Assembly: GCF_014653575.1 (NCBI RefSeq)
Contig: NZ_BNAQ01000004.1
Span: 186,001 to 250,000, forward strand
DNA from: Sphingomonas glacialis
Lineage (GTDB): Bacteria > Pseudomonadota > Alphaproteobacteria > Sphingomonadales > Sphingomonadaceae
DNA: 64,000 bases
Direction of reading: 5' to 3'
In this document: positions 27,287 to 40,872 of the stretch, in pieces
Position numbering within the stretch: position 1 is the first letter of the stretch
How the letters are laid out: each line of letters starts with the position of its first letter
Notes under the pieces: model-generated
What the model was told of the DNA's origin: nothing
The model's input: only the letters and a program-made list of their open reading frames with translations
The model's database searches: none
Program-made: the position numbers and the translations under genes

Positions 27287-28180
27287 CTAAACCAGATCGC
27301 TGATCTGACACGCGGCTATGATCACCGCGACCGCCCCGACGATCGCGCCATCGCGGCGGATCGGCGCGAGCGCAATCCGAACGCGAAGCGCCGGATGGGC
27401 GGCGCGGAGCAGAGCGCTGTCGAGCGGGGCGGTCGCCTTGCCGCCGAGCGCGTCGGCGAGCGCCGCCTCGAACGCGGGGCGTTCGTCCGCTGCGAAAAAA
27501 GCGGCGAAGCGCTGCTGGAGCGGCACCGTAGAAGCGAGGTCGAGCATCGCACCGAACGCCCCGCTGATCGGCTCGCCGAGCATGCCGTCGGGATCGAGTG
27601 TTACGGTCGCGATTCCGGCGACGGCGAGCGCCGCGCTGGTAGCGTGCGCTGCGCGCGAGTCGCGATCGCGTGTCGCGTCTTGAGCGATGATCGCGACGCC
27701 GGCACCGGCCGGCTCGATTGCGAGCAACAGCATCCGCCCCGCGCGCGCCGCCGATGCGATTTCGAGCCGCTCGCCGATGCCGCGGTCGATCACTTGGCGG
27801 ATTGCCGTGGCAAGCGTCGCGCGGACGCCAGGCGGCACGATCGCATCGACGGGCGCGCCCGGTCGCGCCAGAACGCCGAAATACGCGCGCGCCGCCCGGC
27901 TCGAACCGAGGATCGCGCCAGACGAATCGGCGACGAGCACCGAGTCGCCGATCGCATCGAGCACCGCGATCGCATCGATGGGCGTTGGAGCGGGCAGAGA
28001 GGGTTGCGCCGCGCACAGCGCATCCATCGTCTCGATTGAGGTCAGCACGAAGCGCGGGCGACCGCGATGGAGGACATAGAGCGGGGCACGCGCGGCGCGC
28101 TCCTGCCACGCGCCGAAATGGCGCACGAGGTCCGAGGCGGTAACGAGCTGGTCAGCGGCGAGGGCGGGGTGCGACGACAT
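27287..28180 (-). CDS. Phd-like N-terminal domain fused to PAS sensor region
   Basis: A 297-residue protein. Residues 10-60 ([16 protein letters not shown], then [19 protein letters not shown]) resemble the DNA-binding fold of Phd/YefM antitoxins, with its beta hairpin carrying a basic tip. Residues 75-180 look like a PAS domain ([27 protein letters not shown]), and residues 190-290 like a second one. There is no kinase, cyclase or other output domain and no toxin gene beside it. It might be a ligand-responsive transcription factor, but this is inference. It precedes the hypothetical gene at 26501 on the same strand, with 123 bases between. Confidence 0.65.
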   Translation of the reverse strand: MSSHPALAADQLVTASDLVRHFGAWQERAARAPLYVLHRGRPRFVLTSIETMDALCAAQPSLPAPTPIDAIAVLDAIGDSVLVADSSGAILGSSRAARAYFGVLARPGAPVDAIVPPGVRATLATAIRQVIDRGIGERLEIASAARAGRMLLLAIEPAGAGVAIIAQDATRDRDSRAAHATSAALAVAGIATVTLDPDGMLGEPISGAFGAMLDLASTVPLQQRFAAFFAADERPAFEAALADALGGKATAPLDSALLRAAHPALRVRIALAPIRRDGAIVGAVAVIIAACQISDLV

Positions 28181-28331
28181 CGCGCAAGGCGTACGCAAAA
28201 GTCGCCGCTGCCGTCACACGGTCACGCCGATATGGACCCATCTTGCGGCGGATTTGCAAGGGTCGGCGGTACGCAAATCGCGTATCTGACGGTATCGCGG
28301 CGGAGCGGTCGCTCGGCCGCGCCCAGCGAAG

Positions 28332-28362
28332 CGGCAGCGGTGGCGCCGGGCCACCGCTGCCG
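28332..28362 (-). terminator. GC hairpin after rpoD
   Basis: CGGCAGCGGTGG at 28332-28343 pairs exactly with CCACCGCTGCCG at 28351-28362, seven bases from the rpoD stop. The hairpin is strong but is not followed by a T-run, so it may only slow polymerase or protect the 3' end of the transcript. Confidence 0.5.
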
Positions 28363-28368
28363 TCTGGC

Positions 28369-30395
<2,027 letters not shown>

Positions 30396-30396
<1 letters not shown>

Positions 30397-32273
30397 CAAC
30401 TGCCCTCAGCAAAAGCCCTGGCGTCCTCGTTCGACTGCACCAGATTGGCGAGTCGCGCGTCCAGAGCCTGTTGTTCCTTCACGAGCGACACTTGCCGCTC
30501 GAACGCCTCATCCGAATAATCGGTCTGCATCATCGCCGTCGCTTCGGCCAGAGCCGCGTCCACTTCAGGCCGCGCCACCAGGATCGCGATCGCCTCATCG
30601 AGCTCCTCGCGTGCCCTGGCGGGCTCGGCATCTCTTTGGGTGAACGAACACATGAGTTGGTCGGCCCGCAACAGATCGTGCGCGATTATATCAAATCCAG
30701 ATGTGGCCAATATGGTAAGAAGGCGCTCACTATCAAGCGTCTGTTCTTCAACGGCTGCATCAATCATCGCATCGAGCAGGTGCGAGAGGCGGTGATCGGT
30801 GATGGTGAGGCGGCTGAGCTCGCCGATATGGCGCCCGATTTCGGTCGGATGGCGGAGCAGGCCGATCAGCACCGGTTTGGTCAGCACGCCGTCCATGCCG
30901 CGTGCGTGGATGCCCTTGGCGCCGTCGCCGACCGGGCCGGGGGCGGGCTTCCACGGCTGGTTGCCTTTGCGCCCGCCACCGCCTTGCGGGCGGGGGACGA
31001 ACGGCGCGCGGGGCGGGCGGGCGTTGAGCGCGTCGGTGCGGCGGCGGAATTCGGCGATATATTCCGACTTCACATTGGCATCGGCGATGGTGTTGGCGAT
31101 CTCGGTGAGGCGTTGCTTGAGGCCGGCGCGCTGTTCGGGGGTGGTGAGCGGTTCGGCGGCGAATTCGCTCGCCCACAGCCGGTCGACCAGCGGCTCGGGC
31201 TTGGCGAGCAGCGCCTCGAGCGCGCCGGGGCCCTTGGTGCGGACGAGATCGTCGGGGTCGACGCCCGGCGGGAGCGTGACGAAGGCGAGGCTGCGGCCGG
31301 GCTGGAGCAGGGGAGTGGCACGGTGCGCGGCGCGGATCGCGGCCTTCTGCCCCGCGCTGTCGCCGTCGAAGCACAGGATCGGGACCTCGGCGAGCCGCCA
31401 CAGCCGCTCGAGCTGCGCTTCGGTCAGCGCGGTGCCGAGCGGGGCGACCGCCTCGCGGAACCCCGCCTGGGCGAGCGCGATGACGTCCATATAGCCCTCG
31501 ACCACGAGCACGCGGCCGGTCTTGCGCGTGGCGGGGGCGGCCTTGTCGAGATTGTAGAGCGTGCGGCCCTTGTCGAAGAGCGGAGTCTCGGGGGAGTTCA
31601 GATATTTCGGCTCGCCATCGCCGATGATCCGCCCGCCGAACGCGATCGTGCGGCCGCGCGGATCGCGGATCGGGATCATCAGGCGGCCGCGGAAGCGATC
31701 GTACGGGGTCTTTTCCTCGACCTTGATGAGCAGGCCCGCCTCGACCAGCAGCGGGTCGCCATAGTCCTTCAGCGCGCCCTTGAGGCTCCCGCGCGAATCG
31801 GGGGCGAAGCCGAGCCCGAACTCGCGCGCGGTCTCGGGCTTGATCCCGCGCTTGGCAAGAATGTCGCGTGCGGTAGCGCCGGCGAGGCCGTTGAGCTGGT
31901 CGGTGAACCAGCTGGCGGCGTCGGCACAGGCTTCGTGCAGGCCCTTGGCGGCTTCGGCCTTCTCGGCGGCGCGCGGGTCCATCGCCGGGAGTTCCATCCC
32001 GGCGTTTTGCGCGAGTTCCTTGACGGCATCCATGAAGGGCAGGCCGCGCTGGTCGGTCATCCAGCGGATCGCGTCGCCATGCGCCGAGCAGCCGAAGCAA
32101 TGGTAGAAGCCCTTGTCGTCGTTGACGTAGAACGACGGCGTCTTCTCGTTGTGGAACGGGCAGCACGCGCGCCATTCGCGGCCGGCCTTCTGGAGCTTGG
32201 TGGTCTGGCCGACCAAGCTCGACAGCAGGGTGCGCGCGCGAAGTTCGTCGAGGAATTGCGGGGAGAGGGTCAT
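30396..32273 (-). CDS. dnaG: DNA primase
   Basis: Synthesises RNA primers at the replication fork. The 625 residues contain the CHC2 zinc-binding domain with Cys38, His41, Cys59 and Cys62. The Toprim catalytic domain has the glutamate in [11 protein letters not shown] and acidic residues in [13 protein letters not shown]-terminal helicase-binding region follows. The ATG at 32273 overlaps the stop of the upstream GIY-YIG gene as ATGA and begins the conserved N-terminus [11 protein letters not shown]. The frame is open a further 93 codons, but these run through a palindromic repeat and are not primase-like. Confidence 0.97.
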
Positions 32274-32695
32274 GCGCGAGGTTCTGCGACTGAGGGAGCA
32301 TCCGCCCATCCGTTCGTTTCGAGCGAAGTCGAAAAACCGGAGCTGCTGCCGGGTTTCTCGACTTCGCTCGAAACAAACGGGGAGCAAATGGTGTCTGTTG
32401 GGGCGGCGGTTCGCTCTTTCGGCGGGCGGGCGAAATGCGACACCAAGGACCAATTTCCCGCGATCAACGCCTCCTTCTTCGCGCGCGACCAGCCGCCGCC
32501 CATCCGCTCGGCCTCGAGCGCTTCGATCCGGCTTGGGAAATATTCGCTCCACACCAATGCCACCGGCATGCGCCGCGAAGTGAACTCACAATGCCCGCCG
32601 GTCTGGTGCTCGCCAATCCGGCGATCGAGATTGTCGGTGTGACCCATGTAGAATTTGCCGTCGGAGCAGCGGAGTATGTATGCCCAAAACGCCAT
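32270..32695 (-). CDS. GIY-YIG nuclease-superfamily protein with repeat-encoded tail
   Basis: The first 95 or so residues form a GIY-YIG domain: AYILRCSDGKFYMGHT (with the two-strand motif), RRIGEHQTG, and a conserved GGWSRAKKEALIAGNW segment. Stand-alone proteins of this kind usually end soon after the PPKER that follows. Here the frame continues about 44 residues through a palindromic pair, reading FVSSEVEKPG and GFSTSLETNG, and stops at the dnaG start. Function is unknown, with a structure-specific nuclease role likely from the family. It is upstream of and coupled to dnaG. Confidence 0.85.
   Translation of the reverse strand: MAFWAYILRCSDGKFYMGHTDNLDRRIGEHQTGGHCEFTSRRMPVALVWSEYFPSRIEALEAERMGGGWSRAKKEALIAGNWSLVSHFARPPKERTAAPTDTICSPFVSSEVEKPGSSSGFSTSLETNGWADAPSVAEPRA
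32310..32380. repeat. Paired palindromic repeat, CGTTCGTTTCGAGCGAAGTCGAGAAACC type (copy 1)
   Basis: Inverted arms at 32310-32338 and 32352-32380, differing at about two positions. Each contains the core TTCGAGCGAAGTCGA. The pair is read in frame as part of the C-terminus of the GIY-YIG protein. Further copies lie at 32719 and inside carA. Confidence 0.9.
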
Positions 32696-32718
32696 GCGCC
32701 CATAATGCGCGCATCGTA

Positions 32719-32771
32719 CCGTTCGTGTCGAGCGCCGTCGCCGGTTTCTCGACTTCGCTCGAAACGAACGG
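32719..32771. repeat. Paired palindromic repeat, same family (copy 2)
   Basis: The left arm from 32719 is degenerate (CGTTCGTGTCGAGCGCCGTCG). The right arm at 32743-32771 is close to consensus (GGTTTCTCGACTTCGCTCG then AAACGAACGG). It lies in the 103-base gap between the GIY-YIG and yqeY genes, about 25 bases before the GIY-YIG start codon, so it would be in the leader of that part of the transcript. Confidence 0.85.
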
Positions 32772-32798
32772 TGGAGGAGCGCGTCCTCCCGTCGACGA

Positions 32799-33251
32799 TT
32801 ACGAAAGCGCCGCCTTCACCGCGGCACTCGCCTTGCTCATATCGAGCGTCGTCGCATGGCGCGCCTTCAGCTCGGCCATCACGCGGCCCATGTCCTTCAT
32901 GCCGGTCGCCCCCAGCTCGGCCTTGATCGCCTCGATCGCCGCCGCGGTCGCGGCTTCGTCCATCTGCGTCGGCAGGAAGCGCTCGATCACCGCGACTTCG
33001 GCCGCTTCGCCATCGGCGAGCTCCTGGCGCCCGCCCTTGACGAACATCTCGATCGACTCGCGGCGCTGCTTGACCATCTTCTGCAGCACTTCGACCACCA
33101 GCGCGTCGTCATCGTCGGGCGCCTTGCCGGTACGTGCCTCGATGTCGCGATTCTTGATCGCGCTCTGGACGAGGCGGAGGGTGGCGGTGGTCGCCTTGTC
33201 GCCGCCCTTCATGGCGGTGATGAGGGCAGCCTTGATGTCGTCGCGAATCAT
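32799..33251 (-). CDS. yqeY: GatB/YqeY domain protein
   Basis: A 150-residue protein of the YqeY family, related to the tail domain of the amidotransferase GatB. It has the family pattern MIRDDIKAALITAMKGGDK at the N-terminus, an internal FLPTQMDE, and GMKDMGRVMAELKARH near the end. A role in tRNA-dependent amidation has been suggested for the family but is not proven. It heads the yqeY, GIY-YIG, dnaG, rpoD cluster and diverges from carA, with about 140 bases for two promoters. Confidence 0.94.
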   Translation of the reverse strand: MIRDDIKAALITAMKGGDKATTATLRLVQSAIKNRDIEARTGKAPDDDDALVVEVLQKMVKQRRESIEMFVKGGRQELADGEAAEVAVIERFLPTQMDEAATAAAIEAIKAELGATGMKDMGRVMAELKARHATTLDMSKASAAVKAALS

Positions 33252-33390
33252 TACGGGTCCTTTTCGTGTGGCGGAGACCCTAGCGGGTTTATCCGATCGA
33301 CGCCCCGTTTATCAGATTGACCTCGGGGCCGAGCACTTCTAGTTCCCGCCCCTTAGCGACATCGACAATTAACACGGAGTGCCCGCCGCA

Positions 33391-34662
33391 ATGGCCGACG
33401 CCTATCCTACGACCGCGTCCAAGGCTCCTGAAGGCGCCACCGGCGTGCTGGTGCTCTCCAGCGGCGAGGTCGTGTGGGGGCGTGGCTTCGGCGCGGAAGG
33501 GGCGGCCGTCGGCGAGGTGTGCTTCCACACCGCGATGACGGGCTATCAGGAGATCATGACCGATCCGAGCTTTGCCGGGCAGATGGTAACCTTCACCTTT
33601 CCGCATATCGGCAATGTCGGCGCCAATGCCGACGATATCGAGGCCGACAACCCCCACGCGCTCGGCATGATCGTGCGTGAGGACGTGACGGGCCCGAGCA
33701 ACTTCCGCTCGGTGGAGCGGCTCGATGCGTGGATGGCCAAGCACGGGCGGATCGGGCTGTCGGGCGTCGATACGCGGGCGCTCACGCGGCGGATCCGTAG
33801 CGGCGGCGCGCCGAACGCGGTGATCGCACATGCGGCGGATGGTGTGTTCGATGTGCCGGCGTTGCTGGCGATGGCGCAGGCGTGGCCTGGGTTGGAGGGG
33901 ATGGACCTCGCGATCGAAGTGACCACCGCGATGGATTACGGCTGGGCCGGCGGCGTGTGGAATCTGGGCGCGGGGTACGGGGAGAGCGGTGTCTCGACTT
34001 CGCTCGACACGAACGGAGAAGAGAGTGCGCCGCTCAACGCGGACGCGAGCACGTCTCTCCAGCCGTTCGTTTCGAGCGAAGTCGAGAAACCTGCACCCAA
34101 GCGCCCCCACGTCGTCGCGATCGATTACGGCTCCAAGCGCAACATCTTCCGCAATCTCGTCGCCGCCGGCGCCGACGTCTCGGTCGTCCCCGCCGGCGCG
34201 ACCTTCGACGAAGTGATGGCGCTCGAGCCCGACGGCATCTTCCTGTCGAACGGCCCCGGCGACCCCGCCGCGACCGGCATCTATGCCGTGCCGGTGATCC
34301 GCCAGCTGCTCGAGACCGGCAAGCCGCTGTTCGGCATTTGCCTCGGCCATCAGCTGCTCGGCCTCGCGGTCGGCGCGACCACCACCAAGATGTTCCAGGG
34401 CCATCGCGGCGCCAACCATCCGGTGCAGCGCCTGAGCGACGGCGCAGTCGAGATCACCTCGATGAATCACGGCTTCGCGGTCGAGCGCGCGAGCCTGCCG
34501 GCGAGCGTGCGCGAGACGCACGTCTCGCTGTTCGACGGCTCGAACGCCGGCCTGGAGCTGACCGACCGGCCCGCGTTCAGCGTGCAATATCACCCCGAAG
34601 CGAGCCCCGGCCCGCAGGACAGCCTGTATCTGTTCGAGAAGTTCGTGGGGATGTTGGGTTGA
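33391..34662 (+). CDS. carA: Carbamoyl-phosphate synthase small subunit with repeat-derived linker
   Basis: Glutaminase subunit that feeds ammonia to CarB for arginine and pyrimidine synthesis. The N-terminal CPSase domain (to about residue 200) and the C-terminal glutamine amidotransferase domain (from HVVAIDYGSKRN) are intact, including the nucleophile in GICLGHQ and the His/Glu of QYHPEA. Between them is an insertion of about 35 residues (VSTSLDTNG to FVSSEVEKP) encoded by a palindromic pair, making the protein 423 residues, longer than usual. ATG 33391 has GGAG upstream. A GTG at 33379 is also possible. It starts an operon with a small gene, rraB and carB. Confidence 0.96.
   Translation: MADAYPTTASKAPEGATGVLVLSSGEVVWGRGFGAEGAAVGEVCFHTAMTGYQEIMTDPSFAGQMVTFTFPHIGNVGANADDIEADNPHALGMIVREDVTGPSNFRSVERLDAWMAKHGRIGLSGVDTRALTRRIRSGGAPNAVIAHAADGVFDVPALLAMAQAWPGLEGMDLAIEVTTAMDYGWAGGVWNLGAGYGESGVSTSLDTNGEESAPLNADASTSLQPFVSSEVEKPAPKRPHVVAIDYGSKRNIFRNLVAAGADVSVVPAGATFDEVMALEPDGIFLSNGPGDPAATGIYAVPVIRQLLETGKPLFGICLGHQLLGLAVGATTTKMFQGHRGANHPVQRLSDGAVEITSMNHGFAVERASLPASVRETHVSLFDGSNAGLELTDRPAFSVQYHPEASPGPQDSLYLFEKFVGMLG
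33988..34091. repeat. Paired palindromic repeat in frame inside carA (copy 3)
   Basis: Inverted arms at 33988-34016 (GGTGTCTCGACTTCGCTCG then ACACGAACGG) and 34063-34091 (CCGTTCGTTTCGAGCGAAG then TCGAGAAACC). They are separated by 46 bases and belong to the same family as the copies at 32310 and 32719. The pair falls between the two CarA domains and keeps the reading frame. Confidence 0.93.
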
Positions 34663-34967
34663 CCTTAGAGCTTCTTTCCGTTGCGTCGGCTTTGGCTCTC
34701 CTAGCGGGTGGAACTTCGGATTCGGACCGAGCTTCTCTTCAACGAGAGCTGAACCGCATCGACGTTACCTGCACTCTCGGCGAATCAATGAAGCTTCGCG
34801 CGGTTTCATCGAGTCTCGCAACGATCGACTTCGCCGACGGACCGAATTTTCCGGGAGCGAACAGCCCCAAAGTTCGGTGCGTCGCGGCGGAAATACAGAA
34901 ACTTCACGGCGTGACACTCGGTTTTATTGGAACCGAGCAATACGATAAAAGTGACGGAGCCAAATGA
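34659..34967 (+). CDS. Small unknown protein inserted in the carA-carB operon
   Basis: A 102-residue product with a short hydrophobic N-terminus (LLSVASALALLAGG), which could be a weak signal or anchor. A mixed domain with two cysteines (VTCTLGE and VRCVAAE) follows. The TTG at 34659 overlaps the carA stop as TTGA, and the stop overlaps the rraB start as ATGA, so it is embedded in the operon with no gaps. Base composition is visibly less GC-rich than carA or carB, which suggests recent arrival. No family is recognised. Confidence 0.6.
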   Translation: MTLELLSVASALALLAGGTSDSDRASLQRELNRIDVTCTLGESMKLRAVSSSLATIDFADGPNFPGANSPKVRCVAAEIQKLHGVTLGFIGTEQYDKSDGAK

Positions 34968-35329
34968 TGACCCTCCCAGACGTCGATCCCGCCCGGCTCG
35001 AAGAAGAATGGAGCGCCGACAAGGAGGTGCTCGCCAGCCTCGCCGAGAATGGCGACCGCTCCGACATCGTCCGCGCCGTGGACGTGAGCTTCCGCGGGTC
35101 CGAGCCGGCGCTTGACCGGCTTGAAGAGGATGCCGAGGAGCTCGGCTTCGAAGTGATCGAGCGCGAAGAGGATGAGGAGGGCGAAATCTCGCTCTTCCTC
35201 GGCTGCGAGCAGACTTCGGACGAGGCCGCGATCCGCGCGCTGACTAAGCGCTGCCTGCAGATCGAACTGATCTACGACGTGGAATATGACGGCTGGGGTT
35301 GCACCGCCGAAACCGGACTGATGAGCTGA
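34964..35329 (+). CDS. rraB: RraB-family ribonuclease E inhibitor
   Basis: A 121-residue acidic protein resembling RraB, which binds RNase E and modulates mRNA decay. It has the typical N-terminal [19 protein letters not shown], a central VDVSFRGSE, and the C-terminal [10 protein letters not shown] segment, with runs of Glu and Asp between. Function is inferred from similarity to the E. coli family. It lies between the small unknown gene and carB, overlapping the former and 1 base from the latter. Confidence 0.75.
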   Translation: MMTLPDVDPARLEEEWSADKEVLASLAENGDRSDIVRAVDVSFRGSEPALDRLEEDAEELGFEVIEREEDEEGEISLFLGCEQTSDEAAIRALTKRCLQIELIYDVEYDGWGCTAETGLMS

Positions 35330-35330
35330 C

Positions 35331-38690
<3,360 letters not shown>

Positions 38691-38772
38691 TTCCCCACAT
38701 CATAACATCGTGCGGGCGGGCCCAGGGCGGGTCGGCCAACCGGGGAATTTTGAAGACGAAGGACGAAGAGGG

Positions 38773-39249
38773 ATGGCTACCGTCGAAAAGATGCCGATGC
38801 TGCAAGAGGGTCATGACCGGCTCAATGCGGATCTGAAACGGCTTAAGGCGGAGCGTCCGACCATCGTCGACGCGATCGAGGAAGCGCGTGCGCACGGCGA
38901 TCTCTCGGAGAACGCCGAATATCACGCCGCCAAGGAGCGCCAGGGTCAGATCGAAGCCTCGATCAGCGACATCGAGGACAAGCTTGCGCGCGCGCAGGTC
39001 ATCGATCCCAAGGATCTGTCGGGCGACAAGGTGGTCTTCGGCGCGACCGTGACGTTGCTCGACGAGGACGACAAGCCGGTCAAATATCAGATCGTCGGCC
39101 AGACCGAGGCCGACGCCAAGGGCGGTCGGATCTCGTACAATTCGCCGCTGGGCCGCGCGCTGATCGGGCGCAAGCTCGAGGACGAGGTCGAAGTGACGGT
39201 GCCGTCGGGCGACCGCTACTACGTCGTCTCGAAGATCGAATTTATCTGA
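38773..39249 (+). CDS. greA: Transcription elongation factor GreA
   Basis: Rescues backtracked RNA polymerase by promoting cleavage of the transcript. The 158 residues have the N-terminal coiled coil with the acidic tip motif [18 protein letters not shown], in which the Asp and Glu act in the polymerase channel. A C-terminal FKBP-like domain ends the protein. The ATG at 38773 has GAAGAGGG upstream and gives the normal length. The open frame extends further but without family similarity. It follows carB, probably with its own promoter, and ends in a palindromic repeat region. Confidence 0.97.
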   Translation: MATVEKMPMLQEGHDRLNADLKRLKAERPTIVDAIEEARAHGDLSENAEYHAAKERQGQIEASISDIEDKLARAQVIDPKDLSGDKVVFGATVTLLDEDDKPVKYQIVGQTEADAKGGRISYNSPLGRALIGRKLEDEVEVTVPSGDRYYVVSKIEFI

Positions 39250-39253
39250 TTAT

Positions 39254-39382
39254 CTCCCTCTCCCGCTTGCGGGAGAGGGGTAGACGCCGAAGGCGGCGCG
39301 GGGTGAGGGCAGTGCTGTTCGCATACAGCCCTCACCCGACCTCGCTGCGCTCGGCCACCCTCTCCCGCAGGCGGGAGAGGGG
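39254..39382. repeat. Paired palindromic repeat, CTCTCCCGCTTGCGGGAGAGGG type
   Basis: Inverted arms at 39254-39280 and about 39357-39382, with inner matching segments GGGTGAGGGC and GCCCTCACCC near 39299-39340. It starts five bases after the greA stop and reaches to within 10 bases of the DUF4170 stop, so it fills the space between two convergent genes and may terminate both. It is related to the pair at 8121. Confidence 0.88.
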
Positions 39383-39388
39383 ATTTGC

Positions 39389-39616
39389 TCACGCCCCCGG
39401 CGCAAGCAGATCCGGCTGCAGCAGGCGGTGCAAATGCACCACGACATACTTCATCTCGGCGTCGTCGACCGTCCGCTGCGCGGCCGCGCGCCAGGCCTTT
39501 TCGGCGCTGGCATAATCCGGAAACACCCCGACGATATCGATCGACGACAGATCGTCGAAATCGAGCGTGCGCGGATCAGCGACGCGGCCGCCGAAGACGA
39601 GGTGGAGCTTGCTCAT
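39389..39616 (-). CDS. DUF4170 small protein
   Basis: A 75-residue protein matching the DUF4170 family of alphaproteobacteria: MSKLHLVFGGRV at the start, DFDDLSSIDIVGVFPDY and KYVVVHLHRLL. The function is not known. It is cytoplasmic and lacks cysteines. A strong terminator lies just upstream of it, so it is separated from the small-membrane-protein operon and needs its own promoter in the short gap, or depends on read-through. Confidence 0.88.
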   Translation of the reverse strand: MSKLHLVFGGRVADPRTLDFDDLSSIDIVGVFPDYASAEKAWRAAAQRTVDDAEMKYVVVHLHRLLQPDLLAPGA

Positions 39617-39629
39617 GTGCGGTTTCCCG

Positions 39630-39676
39630 AAATAAAAAGGCGTGGTTCGCGACGTCCTAGTCGCGAACCACGCCTT
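39630..39676 (-). terminator. Rho-independent terminator of the small membrane-protein operon
   Basis: AAGGCGTGGTTCGCGAC at 39637-39653 pairs exactly over 17 bases with GTCGCGAACCACGCCTT at 39660-39676, with a six-base loop. Read on the minus strand it is followed by TTTTTATTT. It lies 20 bases after the stop of the gene at 39697, so it ends the transcript coming from 41352. Confidence 0.9.
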
Positions 39677-39696
39677 CGGGAACCGTAGAGGCGGGA

Positions 39697-40158
39697 TTAT
39701 TCGCCCGTTGGCGCCTTTTTGGCCGCCGACGTGTCGTTGGCGGCGGTCAGCGCGGCGAGCGCTGCGGTCGAGATCGCCTTGATCACGCCCTCGAGGATAC
39801 GCGAGGCTTGATCGCGCGCCGAATCACGCGACAGGCCGAGCACGCCGAGCTCGGACTTCGCGGTATCCTTCGCCGCATCGACAGCGCCGTATGCGGTGTT
39901 GCTCAGCCGCTGGCCGACCGTTGAGAGCAAGCGCGCCTCCTGCGCGGTGCGCGGGACGAACGCCGCGACGATCGCGCCGAGCGCGATCCCGCCGACGAGC
40001 GCCGACATCGGATTGGCTTCGATCCCGCTTGCGGCCTTGCCGGTCAGATCGCGCACCGAAGCGGTCGTCGTGTCGAGCGCATGGCTCGCACTCGCGCGTA
40101 CCGACTCGACGCTCGTCGGCTTGCTCGAGGATGTGGCGTGGGGGTGGGCATCTTTCAT
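39697..40158 (-). CDS. Small membrane-associated protein, DUF883-like
   Basis: A 153-residue protein with an N-terminal Ser/Thr/Ala-rich helix, a hydrophobic segment near residues 55-72 (MSALVGGIALGAIVAAFVPR), and a long Ala-rich helical tail. The layout recalls the ElaB/YqjD group of ribosome- and membrane-associated stress proteins, but with the hydrophobic part in the middle. It is the last gene of a four-gene operon, followed by a terminator. The start at 40158 is chosen over an upstream in-frame codon because it has GGATC and AGCGATG context close by. The function is unknown. Confidence 0.65.
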   Translation of the reverse strand: MKDAHPHATSSSKPTSVESVRASASHALDTTTASVRDLTGKAASGIEANPMSALVGGIALGAIVAAFVPRTAQEARLLSTVGQRLSNTAYGAVDAAKDTAKSELGVLGLSRDSARDQASRILEGVIKAISTAALAALTAANDTSAAKKAPTGE

Positions 40159-40193
40159 CGCTGGGATCCTCTGTGTCATGGGGTGGCGAGCGA

Positions 40194-40490
40194 TTAACTC
40201 TCGCGCTTTGAAGCGGTTGTGCGACGGAGCAGCTTTGCGATCGGTCCGCGCGCGAGGAACAGGCCGAGCAGCCCGAGCCCGACACCGACCGGCACCGGCT
40301 GGCGCTTGGCGGTATCGACCGCGACCGCCATCGCTTCCATGCCGCGCTCCTTGATCGTGTCGGCGACATCCTGCGCCATCACTTGCGGGCTGGCCTTGTG
40401 CTGCAACGCGCTGACCGTCGTCGACAGTCGGGCGCGTGCCGCATCCGCGCGGGCCTGGGCCAGCGCGACTTTCGGATCGAGACCGGTCAT
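40194..40490 (-). CDS. DUF3618 small membrane protein
   Basis: A 98-residue protein matching the DUF3618 pattern. It has an N-terminal helix (KVALAQARADAARARLSTTVSALQ divided between two turns), then a single hydrophobic segment near residues 68-82 with a basic end (RRTTASKRES). It probably sits in the inner membrane with its helix in the cytoplasm. Its ATG overlaps the stop of the YqjE-like gene as ATGA. This combination corresponds to the yqjD-yqjE-yqjK cluster of enterobacteria. Confidence 0.8.
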   Translation of the reverse strand: MTGLDPKVALAQARADAARARLSTTVSALQHKASPQVMAQDVADTIKERGMEAMAVAVDTAKRQPVPVGVGLGLLGLFLARGPIAKLLRRTTASKRES

Positions 40491-40849
40491 GCGATCGTCT
40501 CCGCAGATCCGAAGATCCGCTTGAAGTGGCGGGTCGCGAGGAACCCGAGCAAGCCGGCGAGCGCGAGCGGAATACCAGCCACGATCGCGGTTGCCGCGAC
40601 CGGCCCGATCAGCGGCGTCAGGATCATCAGCAAGCCGACGACCAGCGCGGTCGAGCCAAGGCTCGCGAGCAGCAGCGCGACCACGATCAGCACGACGCCG
40701 CTCTTGGCCTGGCCGACCTTTGCGCCGACCTTGGCCTTCTGCAGGTCGATCTCACTGCGCACGACGTCCTGCGCGTCGCAGACGACGCGGGAGAGCAGGG
40801 TGGCGATCCCTTCGTCCGCCACCACGCCCGAACTAGCTATGTCCTTCAT
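40487..40849 (-). CDS. YqjE-like phage-holin-family membrane protein
   Basis: A 120-residue protein with an amphipathic N-terminal part followed by two membrane helices (about residues 48-70 and 75-100), as in the YqjE/Actinobacteria holin-X family (DUF1469). Despite the family name, it is not linked to phage here. The function is unknown, with stress-linked expression in other bacteria. The ATG at 40849 with GGGGGC upstream is chosen. A TTG overlapping the previous stop at 40876 is an alternative. Confidence 0.8.
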   Translation of the reverse strand: MKDIASSGVVADEGIATLLSRVVCDAQDVVRSEIDLQKAKVGAKVGQAKSGVVLIVVALLLASLGSTALVVGLLMILTPLIGPVAATAIVAGIPLALAGLLGFLATRHFKRIFGSAETIA

Positions 40850-40872
40850 CGGTGCCCCCGAAACGCTTGCGC

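Noticed and set aside
30471..32642. A 723-residue open frame antisense to dnaG
   Set aside because: It is a shadow of the primase gene and runs through the adjacent palindromic repeat.
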